Assembly: GCA_021399435.1 (NCBI GenBank)
Contig: JAJTUP010000115.1
Location: 1 to 64,000, forward strand
From: Diaporthe sp. PMI_573
Lineage: Eukaryota; Ascomycota; Sordariomycetes; Diaporthales; Diaporthaceae
Length of the DNA: 64,000 bases
Reading direction: 5' to 3'
Program-made: the position numbers and the translations under genes
Shown: positions 54,401-63,501 of the stretch, piece by piece
How the letters are laid out: each line of letters opens with the position of its first letter
Numbering within the stretch: position 1 is the first letter of the stretch
The notes under the pieces: generated by a model
Database searches by the model: none
What the model saw: only the letters and a program-made list of their open reading frames with translations
What the model was told of the DNA's origin: nothing

Positions 54401-54810
54401 CCGTATTCTGTGATAATCTCTCTGTTGGCGTCGTAGCAACGTGTTGTCGCTTCGATTTGTACATCTCTTGGGACTGGGGAAAAGCACCCGAAATTGGTAG
54501 AGTCCATTTGCTTCTGCACGAAATTGGTCGACATCGTCCGTCTTAATGTCTCAACAACGTTGAGCCGTTCCGCGTCTGTTGCATCTGGTCTCCTTGACGG
54601 TGGTATACGCATTGGCGGCCCAGTGTCGTGTATATCTCGTTGTCGCTTGTTTTTGGACCCGCGTGGCCGACCTCTCGTCCTGCGTTCAAGAGACTCGGGC
54701 CCAGGGATTGTCTCGTCCGCATGCCGCCGTGGTTTATTTCTGGAGCCGCGGGGGCGCCCACGGGTCTCATGTCTGGAGGGATCAAAGTCTGAATCCGGAT
54801 CTGATCCCAT
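51358..54810 (-). CDS. Helitron Rep protein part with AT-hooks and HUH motif, 1150 aa
   Basis: ATG at 54810. The N-terminus has two AT-hook-like motifs (RGRPRGSRNKPRR and RGRPRGSKNKRQR), then a Cys-rich segment and a DUF6570-like region (LIEERAISVNTPFGYITKLR). The Helitron_like_N Rep domain covers about residues 560-1000. It has the HUH motif in RGMLHLHGMIWL (near 790), which coordinates the metal for strand nicking, and a Tyr-rich block MYYMTNYATKFDLPMW (near 967) where the nucleophilic Tyr residues lie. The stop near 51358 results from a frame change, not a natural end. The Rep domain itself is undamaged. Confidence 0.85.
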   Translation of the reverse strand: MGSDPDSDFDPSRHETRGRPRGSRNKPRRHADETIPGPESLERRTRGRPRGSKNKRQRDIHDTGPPMRIPPSRRPDATDAERLNVVETLRRTMSTNFVQKQMDSTNFGCFSPVPRDVQIEATTRCYDANREIITEYGQADIIHTYCYWCQLMCRKREFYDRPWGWKAYYENLNQHSQQQIQVLVDCDQCFPTESQTDGSSLSVPTCRTCHAAMSSGKNRQPGDARLARCAGFFQPHLRCMHKYPQELRDLTLIEERAISVNTPFGYITKLRMDLKWVGTKYRKHVRGHICVFPNNTHDLTTTVLPRTLQSTLENFLITWSGKDEPTDKDLNTYATVRPPVIERALLWLKANNPIYLDVTIDTERLSRWTPTRVISAIRACTRHEEPTVDERINTAHYTTAADRGGTNDTTDIMPQDLGIGTTGAAESFDGTDPSSARAGTAPDEDETIYERDSSGVFDTDGSLRSTDVDQLQFAVHALGTAIEGSETTNNQTSQNVGTANRTRTRVELRTTHTSTPYIHVRHGNEFADMNDLQFWPKTFPTLFPYGVGGARITKLPESKTRDDENSAEDSYSQHGFSLRYWTRLCLLRHGSRFSRHPVFPFLVFNILVKSNNRRVSMQQMSKSSFQHFKNLWQILTPERLQNAAKEMEHTYKTQDEDIQELMRRLSSYGYSFPLSPEARLQMRQKIQSSVIHFGLPVLWFTINPNDLTSPIKTWLSISQTALPEELSDLSQRLEDHFHRLRFSTEDPVSSVRFFHEELEVFFSQLVQVGRDSCLGKVSHYIGSVETNKRGMLHLHGMIWLNGNLQVPQIAKLFSGEQTDPVTEETKDALKRSLETWADSIFCQTLDEEDAIQMAIEKDDVYTPLEELTSEDPDVAWSGLVRDSNRVAHNSQLHRHTETCYKYKTKHCRFGAPWAEVDHTNIADDCILRLKRNHDRIVTYNRAIASAFRHNHEIAYMYTKARSLASMYYMTNYATKFDLPMWKRVSYAAQIRQLQIAEHEQRDQDTAQDDEGFSERARQFLMRIANRMSTEQELSSPEVVSYLLGFETFKSPIPSTRQSWPKISMRQLYFSVVKNWEHARGIVLTHTPSLNLDEGIAITQGGIQINHLLAYPHRGPVYQSLLSIRLYGVSFASAPKAQHALIITKLCSIVK

Positions 54811-55565
54811 TGTTACTGAGATGACGTGGAACCGGTCTACAGGATATGAGTTGGAAGACTCTTTGATCGTCAGTATGCTAACATATTATGTCTCTACGTT
54901 CAGTTCTATCTAGGGACGGACAGAGCAATCTGCTTATTCCCAGAGCTTAGTCTTGGAGCTCTTTCACCTATTACCGAGCTCACCCCAAACCTGATTTCTA
55001 CTGCCGTGGATAGATATTATGATTAATTGGTCTGATTCCCAGAGGGAATTCTTAAAGTTCCAGACGTTGGCCTGAGTTGTGTTTTAATTGCAGGCGCCGC
55101 CGCACAGAGCAGGACGCATGATTTATGGCAGGGTTTATTGGGTTCGACGTTCTTATGGGGTTGGACTTGTCATGGTTTATGTGAGTGCTATTGGTTCGGA
55201 TCTTGTTTCGTCGCGAGGCCGGAGTGGTGTCATGTGGTTGCTGCGGCACAGCGCACGATGCAACTGTCATGGTTGTCCGTGTGTTTGCAAGAAACCCCGT
55301 CAAATGAGAAGATCGGTATGATCATGTCTCCGCGGCACAGCGCACAAACCCCTTTCTGGAAAGAGGGGGGTGCTCGGGATTTAAAATCATGACTGCTTCT
55401 AGCCAGACACTGGGGTGGAGAATTCCATCCTTGCTGCAGAGGTGGCGTTTACATATAATCCCAAGTTCTACCATCTTTGTTGCTGAAATTGGAGATTGTC
55501 TTCGTCACCACGCACGTCTATTCAAGCATTTCAAATCGCAGAGCTCTCTTGCGCTGCTTTCTATC
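54811..55565. other. Divergent intergenic region between Rep and the 55566 gene
   Basis: About 750 bp between divergently transcribed genes, so probably both promoters and possibly the Helitron 5' end. The sequence CGGCACAGCGCAC occurs twice (about 55243 and 55333). A short terminal TC motif cannot be pinned down by eye. Confidence 0.45.
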
Positions 55566-57294
55566 ATGTCTGCCACCTCTGACCATAATCTCTTTGACGA
55601 CAATGACGATGCTACTTCCATCGTCAGCACTGGCACGTTTGTTTATGAGGATCCGTGGGCTGCTGCGGAGGCCGAGGGAGATGATAACACTAGCTATACT
55701 GACAAGGAAGGTACGATCCGTGTCAAAGAACCTGTCGTTTCCGGTATTCCGGTGTTATCGTCTTCAGATAAGATTGAAGTCGGTGGCAAGAAGAACTACG
55801 GCCTTCGCGTGGTTCTGCCGACACGTGTTGGTCGTGTCGACAATACCTATGAGCCGAATAAACCGGATAAGTCGCTGTTTTCTCAGAGGACCCTTTTCCG
55901 GTTGCCGTTCCCACTGAGACCTCACAACCCACCCGGTGAAGAGCGTGATATTCTGCTCAACAATGGATCGAGCTGGGACATTGACGTGATAGCCCCGGCG
56001 TTTGCCCCCGATGCTACCGACGAGTCGACATGGCCCTATACGTGGATTTTTGAAGGTTGTTTCCACCCGAACTGGGTTGTCTGGAAGCGCCGGGTTTCGG
56101 ACGACTCCTTCCGCATTTCTACAGGACAGATGCGTTGGTCCACCGCAGTCGCACAATTCTTCTTCCCTGTGGACAAGGGTATTCAAATGTTTGTTATCTC
56201 GCCTTGTCTTCTATGCACAGGTCGTTCACTGACATGTTGACTCTAGGGCTGGCAATACTTTCGACAAGAGTGTCGAATTTCCTACCGCTCCTGTTACCGT
56301 CTATGGTTTTGGCGTCTGTGATCCCAACAAGTACCGATGGAAAGATGAGCCCGAGTTACCGCGATGGTTGGATTGCACGGAGAGGAAAGACACTATGGGT
56401 TTCTTAAGGATGACCACTCGTTTCAACATGAAGGAGGTGCAGGGCTACATGTCGAAAATACCACCAAGTGGCGATTATCCGTTCCATGTCCTTCTTTACT
56501 GGCCTCGAATGGCTAAGTTCTTGCGCGAGACGCGGTGGTCGAGGACAATTAGTAACGGTGGCCATTTTCAAGTGGAAGGCCGCACGTTCCACTTTGTTGG
56601 GAAGATGATTGGTCTCCTGAAGACATCACTCCTCCGTGATGTACCATTGGGTGTGTATATTCCGGTCATTGTACCCGAACAATTATTTAATATTTACGAA
56701 GGGGGCGCCGGGTCTGGGACTGTCAGCAGTCAGTTCGCTGGTTTAAAGGCGAGGACAACACCCAAGAAAGAGGTTAAGAATTTAGATGTTGGTATCTCTG
56801 GAAACGCTGAGGCTGGATCTCCATCTGATAGCTTGTCGCCGTCGGCAGCTAGGAGCGGCTCGGGTAGGACGTTTGGTTCCAGTGCACAGAAACTGCAGAA
56901 GGCTCGGATGGATGCCCTGCTTGAGGTTGGTGCGGCCACATCATCCGGAGGCCAAGCAGCGGGCGATGGGGTTCGGGACCCGGCATCTGGCGACGCTGTT
57001 GATCCTGACGCTGCACTGCAGTCAAGTATCGCAGATGATCACTCCGGTCAGAAGGGTTCACCGGATCAATTCTACGATGCGCCTCCGTCATCTCAGCCGG
57101 GAAATACAACAGATATGGAGCAGGGGCGATCAGGTGGTGTGGATGGGGTTGCTGGTCCGGATGAAGCAGAACACTCAGACGAGGAACCTAAGATGCGTGG
57201 TAGGAAGAGAAATAGGGCTGGCAAAGAAGGCGTGTCTGAAAAGGCTGCTGGAAAGAGGCGTGCTGGTACGCGGCGTTGGATTTGCGGTTGGTGA
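55566..57294 (+). CDS. Unknown protein next to Helitron, two exons, 556 aa
   Basis: Exons 55566-56188 and 56247-57294, joined across a GTTTGT...CTAG intron of 58 nt (branch-like CACTGAC); the join gives ...VDKGIQ-M-AGNTFDKSVEFP. The acidic N-terminus is followed by a globular region (YGLRVVLPTRVGRVDNTYEP; WIFEGCFHPNWVVWKRRVSD; YPFHVLLYWPRMAKFLRETR; FHFVGKMIGLLKTSLLRDVP). The tail is long, Ser/Gly-rich and basic, with NLS-like clusters (KMRGRKRNRAGK; KRRAGTRR). No family recognised. It lies immediately 5' of Rep in the opposite orientation, and 61 bp upstream of the GCGGTCCG palindrome. Confidence 0.6.
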
Positions 57295-57355
57295 GTCGTG
57301 CTACTGGTGACGTGCGTCCTTCCTTAGTTTTTCTTGAATTTAGGTCGGCGAGTTG

Positions 57356-57374
57356 GCGGTCCGCCACGGACCGC
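57356..57374. repeat. GCGGTCCG/CGGACCGC palindrome after the 556-aa gene
   Basis: GCGGTCCGCCACGGACCGC, a perfect 8-bp stem with loop CCA, followed by TAATC. It is 61 bp past the stop codon at 57294. Same stem as at 48786, 42287 and 61800. Confidence 0.7.
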
Positions 57375-57779
57375 TAATCACAAGGGTTAATTGTTTCAAT
57401 GTGTCTCCTATAGCTCGCGCGGTAAATAGTTTTTGACCTCGTGTCACCAAGGCTTGGTTACACGTTCCGGAGTCTTGTTTATTTGAGTTGTTAGTCGCGG
57501 GTCCAACAGCCTGCGTGAACAACTTTTGGGGTGCGTAACCAACCTAGCTTGTCATTACGTTCTTTAGCATAGGTACCCTACATATTCCGGTTGTTACTGC
57601 CAAGATACGAAGCTGGTGTGTATTTGAGTAGCTATCTGTTTCTTGTCTTGCTGCTTAAAGACGAGAGCCTGACACAATCCACCTCATTCCATCTTGCCGT
57701 CATCCTTCGGCCCTCCCAGATGATAGACATCGTTCTGATATTTTTGATTAGCAGAATTTCGAAAAGACGATAAGATGGG

Positions 57780-58330
57780 GACGGCGTACCTTCACGATGT
57801 TCAGGTAGTGCTTGACCTCGCATGAGGCCTCGTTGACAAACTTCGCTGCTTCTTCCAACGACTCGTCGAAATCAAGAATCTTTGAAATTGCAGTAAGTTT
57901 GTCCTCAGTGGGGTTATCCGAATTTCTCCGCTCCTCGATACTTGATGGGTGAGAAAGAATAATCCCAAACTTTTCCTGCTATTCTGAAGTTAGAAGTTGA
58001 CGTACTAGACATATTTGCGTGTGGCACCTACACGGAAGTCCTCAACCATGCTCGCTGCAGTGCAAGTCAAGGCTGCGTTCGCTTTCACAGACTCAAAGTG
58101 ACTCTGCTGCGAGGTGGTGACGGAAGCTGAACACTGTCTCAAGTACTCCTTCACGTTGTATGCCGCAACTAGGACATCATCTTCCGGGTAGCATGTCGCC
58201 GTCTATGAGCCAGGAGTATAAGGTGGAAGAGTTACTCCAATCCAACAAGGATACTATATCTAAAAGAATGGCTCTTGTGAGCTTCGAAGAAGCTATCCAC
58301 ACAATATATTTCAACTGGTTACGCTACTTG
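57780..58330 (-). pseudogene. Broken spliced gene, family unrecognised
   Basis: Minus-strand pieces: YIVWIASSKLTRAILLDIVS with LLDWSNSSTLYSWLIDGDML (58205-58320); then, one frame over, PEDDVLVAAYNVKEYLRQCS and HFESVKANAALTCTAASMVE (to about 58040). A GTAGGT...ATAG intron follows, then KFGIILSHPSSIEERR and ILDFDESLEEAAKFVNEASC with a GTACGC donor near 57795. Reading one C fewer in the CCC near 58190 would join the first two pieces. The helical content and SNSSTLYSW motif are reminiscent of N-terminal regions of fungal STAND-type proteins, but I cannot assign it. Confidence 0.45.
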
Positions 58331-59151
58331 TCCTGTATTGCTACGCGGCCCATTGGACCCTCGATGTCCTCGGAAGAGGCACCGGGGTTCTTGCCGTAGA
58401 CCTGCTCGAGAACCGGCCGGGCCTCCTCCATGAAGGCCTTCAAAATCTCCCCTACGGCCGCGTTCCGCTCTTGGGTCTGCCTTTTGGGGCCACCCTCCGT
58501 AGCCCGGTTGCGCAGTCGACGCTTCTCTTCCCTCCGCCGCTTGCCGCTCCCTTTGCCGGTCGTCTTGCTCTCGGAGTAGACCGGCGGCACCAGGCACATG
58601 AAGCAGGCCACCAATTCGACCTCGTCGCTTCGAGACCGGGTCTCGATTTTCAGGTCAGCAAACAAGGCCTCCCACCGGGGCATGGTCTTTTCGAGGATGC
58701 TGTCGGCAAACGAGTCCAACCGCCGGACCTCTTGCACGGCGGCACCCACCTGGGCCACCCCGGCGCGTATTGCGACGGCGTCAGCGAGCGAGACCTTGAG
58801 CAACTCCCTGCCGTCGGGGGCGCCAAGGGCCAGCTTTAGGACGGCGATTTTGAGCGAGCGTGTTATGGCAAGGGATCCCACCACGGCAAAATGGCCGGTG
58901 GTCTCCACCTCCTCGTTGCACACGGCATGGACCCCGCCGTCGATGATATTGATGAGCGACTGATGCCAGTCGGTCTTGGCCTGGGGCTCACCTTTGGACA
59001 GGTCGGTCAGAACGACTGTGGCGCAGTTGTCGTAGAACCGGCAGACGAAGCCGAGTCGCAGGATCCAGAAGATGATGACCTGGGTTTCGACCTCGAATAC
59101 TTCGGCCCGAAAAGGGGCCGGAAGTTTCAGATGAGCGTCAACCGTCGTCAT
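58324..59151 (-). CDS. Uncertain ORF, 275 aa, basic C-terminus
   Basis: ATG 59151 (MTTVDAHLKLPAPFRAEVFE). The C-terminal half (SGKRRREEKRRLRNRATEGG; GEILKAFMEEARPVLEQVYG) reads like protein with an NLS-like run, but no domain is known. The N-terminal third overlaps a plus-strand frame that is also plausible, so at most one of the two is real in the overlap. The GC-rich third positions differ from the neighbours. Confidence 0.35.
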   Translation of the reverse strand: MTTVDAHLKLPAPFRAEVFEVETQVIIFWILRLGFVCRFYDNCATVVLTDLSKGEPQAKTDWHQSLINIIDGGVHAVCNEEVETTGHFAVVGSLAITRSLKIAVLKLALGAPDGRELLKVSLADAVAIRAGVAQVGAAVQEVRRLDSFADSILEKTMPRWEALFADLKIETRSRSDEVELVACFMCLVPPVYSESKTTGKGSGKRRREEKRRLRNRATEGGPKRQTQERNAAVGEILKAFMEEARPVLEQVYGKNPGASSEDIEGPMGRVAIQDK

Positions 59152-59664
59152 AGTGAACAAGAGGTGAAGGACTACAACAAACAGGCAGCAGACGCTGATG
59201 GTCTTAGCCAGAAGCTGCTCGAGCTGCTGTTCGAGGTAGACAACGGATCTACCCTGAGTGGGGTGGACATATACAATGTGAAATTCAAGCCAGCCAAGAC
59301 GCACAAATTTAGTTGGTATAGGCGCGACGATGACAGTGATGCATCTTCCTCGGAGGCCGAGTGCGCGGCCGCGGACACCAAGCCAGAGTGGGAAGGCTCC
59401 CAGCTTCAGCCCAAGGCGCTTCAATGCGTGCTTGACTTCTTCCTGAGCAATCCACACGTGAAGCGAAGGGCCTGTGAGGATTTCTGCGTGCAAGAATACT
59501 GTGAGAACATGTCCAGCCCGTACGGGACCGGCCCGTACGAAGTGGGACCGCACTGGAGGCGGCCGCACAACGAGGGGCGACAGCTCGTGTCTGCTGGATG
59601 TACTCGCCAGACGAGCTCCCCGAATGTAACGACAATTGCGGGAAAAAAATCCAGGGCCGCCTAA
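59131..59664 (+). CDS. Uncertain ORF, 177 aa, acidic
   Basis: ATG 59131 within a longer open frame. It reads EQEVKDYNKQAADADGLSQK, LLELLFEVDNGS, KFSWYRRDDDSDASSSEAEC and QCVLDFFLSNPHVKRRACED. The amphipathic segments and acidic cluster look protein-like, but no family is recognised, and the minus strand also has a long frame here. Confidence 0.35.
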   Translation: MSVNRRHSEQEVKDYNKQAADADGLSQKLLELLFEVDNGSTLSGVDIYNVKFKPAKTHKFSWYRRDDDSDASSSEAECAAADTKPEWEGSQLQPKALQCVLDFFLSNPHVKRRACEDFCVQEYCENMSSPYGTGPYEVGPHWRRPHNEGRQLVSAGCTRQTSSPNVTTIAGKKSRAA

Positions 59665-60979
59665 TATCTCTCTTAAGTAAATAAACTCGTGAGGATGCCA
59701 ACACAGCATTCGCTAAACGCCAGTGTACGTAGACGATTTTAAAACTTGATTGACAAGGACTTGAGCATCAGCACCACCAGGCGAGCACGCATCGCCCTGA
59801 TCCGCCTATTGAGCGCGTAGCCGTAACCCGGGCGACGCTGTTTGTCATGTCTGGCACCTGTGCTGTTTGTTGCCTGATATGAGTCATAGGTAAATCCTGC
59901 ATCTCTATTCGAACCATCCTGAGCCGGGCGGCATGCATCGAAACGCCCGCCTGCATCGACGCAGGAGGGTGCATCCTCCTGCACACCTCAATGGACAAAA
60001 GGACCAGAAATCTGCCTCGCATTATCAGCAACAGTTACGTCTTGCCTTCCTCCGCTTGGCATGGTTGCCTCGTCGTTGCCTGATGTGATACGAGGGCATG
60101 GCCCCTTTTACTAACTTGCATGTGTTACTGCTTCGACCAGCATAGTACTTCTCATGTTGGAAGTTTTGCAGGTTCCCCTCAACTGCAGGGATGACAGGGC
60201 TGTAAAACAGGGCGATGAGGCCACCAAAGGTGGCCATGCATTGGGCTAAATTGTAGGCGAACACAGGGCACAACACAAGGCTAAACGCAAGGCAGATTAG
60301 TGCGGCAGAGCCGCACAAAGACGTCCTGCACATAGCTATATGATGAAGCTGCTTTTCATGTATTATTGAGAACAAGCAACATACATGCAACATCGCATTT
60401 TGGAAGAATTGACACATCTTCATCATTGCACCCAACAAACCTGTTTCCTGTGCTATCTCACAACAATAGATCAGGTGTTTCTGCCAGGAGAATGTACAGA
60501 ATGGTATGGAACTACAATGGAGAAGCTCATGGACCAAGATACCTAAATGATGTACAGCGCCAAACCGAAGCACCTTACTTTAGGACAGGATCAGTAGCAG
60601 CACTTTTTAATGAGTTGTTGTGCTTTACCAAATGATTTATATAAGGGCTGGGTTCCGTAAAGATTAGCTACTTGAGGCTATGGCTTGGCATGGGTAACTT
60701 CAGCACGGCCAGACGGACTGGTAGAGGACAAGGCGACTGTGCGCCGACGCTTCTCAGGGCGTTCCATAGCGTGGTGAGGGATGTCGACGGCATATGCCCA
60801 TTTGCTGCGAGATGCTGAGAATTATAATAAAGCATATACTAGGATACTACTCGGTGCGTAATCTTCTCTATGATCTCTATTAGCAGAATGTCTATAACCT
60901 AGTTTGTGACGTCGTCTGCGACCTCGTGCTTGATTTGAAGGAAAAATAAGATATATATAGAATCCGGATATTCGCGCCC
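59665..60979. other. Interval without confident genes
   Basis: The largest frame (minus, 60025-60573) contains one hydrophobic stretch (ALICLAFSLVLCPVFAYNLA) but is Cys-rich throughout and lacks family features; I do not call it a gene. Confidence 0.35.
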
Positions 60980-61799
60980 AAAAAAATGGATGGCGCGCCC
61001 AATTTGTTTACTAAGCAGCACTGTAGCTAATCAGAGCCTCCCATTTCAACCCCTTCATGGTGCGTTTTGCAGCCTCAACCATATATACTGCGAAACCTCC
61101 TTTGCCCACCAACTTCAACCCACCCGCCAACCACTAACGCCTTGTCTAATCGACTATTTGCTTCGTGGAATCAATTAATTCGGCATGGAAAACATACTCT
61201 AGCTACTTAGATATTAAACCTATAGCGTTGTGGCGATGTTAGAGGTTCCGGATTACTTAAGGCGCCAAGGAAACATAAGACGAGATCGTCGCCATAATGC
61301 CCGGCTTTATTAACTTACTATTCGACTAGATGAGTTACGTGGGCGACGATGTAGGCATCGTGGGCATCGTGGGCACCGTTTGGCAACACTTAGGTCTAAT
61401 AGTGCTTATTTGGTGCCCTTAAGTGTGTGGGAATAGTGGTATGCAGCGGCATGTTAGTCGGTGTAATTACGTTAATTATTTGTATGGCAAACCCATAACG
61501 TGGTTGGACACCCAGCCGCGCAGGACACCTACCCGCGCACTTTTGCTAACTCTACCAATTTTAGCCAACCCCAGCACCCACCCAGGGCAAAAGGGTCAAT
61601 TGAATTTGGTACCAATTGGTGCCATCTGCTCTTAATTCCTTATTTTCAATTGATTTGGTCAATTTAAAGGTGTTGGCGTAACTGCAGTGCCAGTCTGAAG
61701 TGACTGACTTTGGTGGGGAAATCAGCTTCCCCACCAAAATGGAGCATTTCAGACATGCAGGATCAACGTCAATAAACACCAGCCAGGTCAACTATTTGG

Positions 61800-61818
61800 G
61801 CGGTCCGCCGCGGACCGC
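61800..61818. repeat. GCGGTCCG/CGGACCGC palindrome at the transposase stop codon
   Basis: GCGGTCCGCCGCGGACCGC lies directly beyond the TAA (61819-61821, minus strand) of the transposase, so it would be the first hairpin of the 3' untranslated region. The copy at 42287-42305 is identical, and the older relic has a decayed form at about 10550-10566. Confidence 0.75.
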
Positions 61819-63501
61819 TTAAGAATGTACTATTATACACTCAGAATCTAACTGACTAGACCCTTCTACATCTTTCCCACAAGTTTTTGCATAATGCCCA
61901 GTCTCACCGCAGTTGCCACATCGTCGTTTACTCGGTCCGCCACGGGCCGCCTCCTCAGCACTACCAGCCATTTCACCAGCTGGCCGCTTCCCCTTTTGTT
62001 TCTCTTCAATTATTGCCTGGGAATCCTCAATGCTAAGTGCCCCTCCAAGCTGCACTCGGGTTCTCTTAGCCCTCCGGCGTTTGGCGAGTGCTAGATTGGC
62101 ATTCTCAAGTGTGCGGACCCGATCCTCCAAAATCGTAATTTTATGCGCCATTGTTTGTGAACCCTTTGACAGCTGATCAACAGCCTCAAGAATTGGTGTA
62201 GGGGAGCTGCCTTGATGGTCCGAGATCCTGCCTTTAATAAAACTGGATTGCTGGACGGTTTGTTGGGCATTGGAGGGTGTTTGTGATTCCCACCTGGAAG
62301 GGGATACAGGAAGGGATTGCAACGGAGTTTGTAGGGAGATATCCAGCTTTAAAATGACAGAATCTGGGTCCCAAGGAGAGATTCCAGCTCCTCTAAACCC
62401 AGACTTTATATTTTCTTTCGTAAAGATCTTGTCGTGGGCTGCCTTGAACGCAACGAAGAACTCAGACTTGGTGATGTGGTTGATAGAGGCCCGGATGAAG
62501 AGATTGATCTCATCACCATATGCACGCTTTAATGGCGAGAATAATCCAACATCTAGTGGCTGGAGTAGATGAGAGGAATGTGGTGGCATGCTGATAGGGA
62601 TAATGTTGTGCTCTTTGCAGTACTGCTCAAACTCCGCTGATACATGGCTCTCATGGCCATCAAGGATAAGCATCCGGTATACACCCTTTGCCCGTTGCTT
62701 CGTATGCTTGTCGAAGTGCCGAATCCAGTCAAGGCCAGTCTCGTTATCTGTCCACCCATTCGGAGTAGGCTTGATTATCCAGCTTGGTGGGAAGCCTGAC
62801 TCTGTTGTCCAGTTGGCAAGGTGGTAGGCGCCTTGCACAATAACAAACGGCGGGATACACCAGCCCTTCGCATTGATGCATTCAATAACTGTTGCCCATT
62901 CCCGGTTTCCAGGCTGTATAGATTTAGCCTTTCCATGTCGATCAGAACGTGTAACAACCATTGATGCGGTTATCACACCCATCATAAAGCCAGTTTCGTC
63001 AAAGTTGTATAGGTCGTCGTCTGTGATCCCATACTTGGCCATCATGTTGCGGAGCAGCCGAAACCAGTTGCCGATAACCTCTGGATCTTCGCAGAGGGCC
63101 CTCTGGTAGTCATAAGGCCGATTAAACCTCGTTTTCAAGCTTGGTTGTGCATCCACGAAGCGTCGAGCCCATTTGGTACCAACAGGCTTGCCATCACGCG
63201 ACGCCAACAAGAGATTAGCCATGTCTTCCACACCAGAAAGCCGCATTGGAAATCCTCGTGCATCTTGCTCAATGATATATCGAACAAGAGTTTGCTCTTC
63301 AATTGGGTCCAGTTTATGGTCGTGGACGCGTGATTCTTCACGCCGCGGTCGGTTGTTCATCCTGTCACGTAGGGTAGATTCAGGGATATGAAAGATCCGA
63401 GCAGCCTGACGTCTACTTAAGGGTTTCTTTTGATTTTTTTTGGAATTCTCAATTGCCTGAAGTGCTAGTTGGACTTTCTCTTCTTTTGAGTAGATTGGCA
63501 T
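61819..63501 (-). CDS. Fot/pogo-type DDE transposase with CCHC knuckle, 560 aa
   Basis: ATG 63501 (MPIYSKEEKVQLAL). Order of parts: a Psq-type helix-turn-helix (SRRQAARIFHIPESTLRDRM, about 29-48); a Tc5-type DNA-binding domain (GFPMRLSGVEDMANLLLASR); and the DDE_1 core, with acidic residues in YNFDETG (Asp168), LILDGHESH (Asp281) and LLQPLDVG (Asp317). A coiled-coil segment (ILEDRVRTLENANLALAKRR) and the zinc knuckle CGNCGETGHYAKTC follow. No internal stop or frameshift, so transposition competence is plausible. Confidence 0.95.
   Translation of the reverse strand: MPIYSKEEKVQLALQAIENSKKNQKKPLSRRQAARIFHIPESTLRDRMNNRPRREESRVHDHKLDPIEEQTLVRYIIEQDARGFPMRLSGVEDMANLLLASRDGKPVGTKWARRFVDAQPSLKTRFNRPYDYQRALCEDPEVIGNWFRLLRNMMAKYGITDDDLYNFDETGFMMGVITASMVVTRSDRHGKAKSIQPGNREWATVIECINAKGWCIPPFVIVQGAYHLANWTTESGFPPSWIIKPTPNGWTDNETGLDWIRHFDKHTKQRAKGVYRMLILDGHESHVSAEFEQYCKEHNIIPISMPPHSSHLLQPLDVGLFSPLKRAYGDEINLFIRASINHITKSEFFVAFKAAHDKIFTKENIKSGFRGAGISPWDPDSVILKLDISLQTPLQSLPVSPSRWESQTPSNAQQTVQQSSFIKGRISDHQGSSPTPILEAVDQLSKGSQTMAHKITILEDRVRTLENANLALAKRRRAKRTRVQLGGALSIEDSQAIIEEKQKGKRPAGEMAGSAEEAARGGPSKRRCGNCGETGHYAKTCGKDVEGSSQLDSECIIVHS

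Noticed and set aside
60025..60573. Minus-strand frame of 182 codons with one hydrophobic stretch
   Set aside because: Cys/His-rich throughout, no family features, no neighbouring exons; could be chance in a stop-poor stretch.
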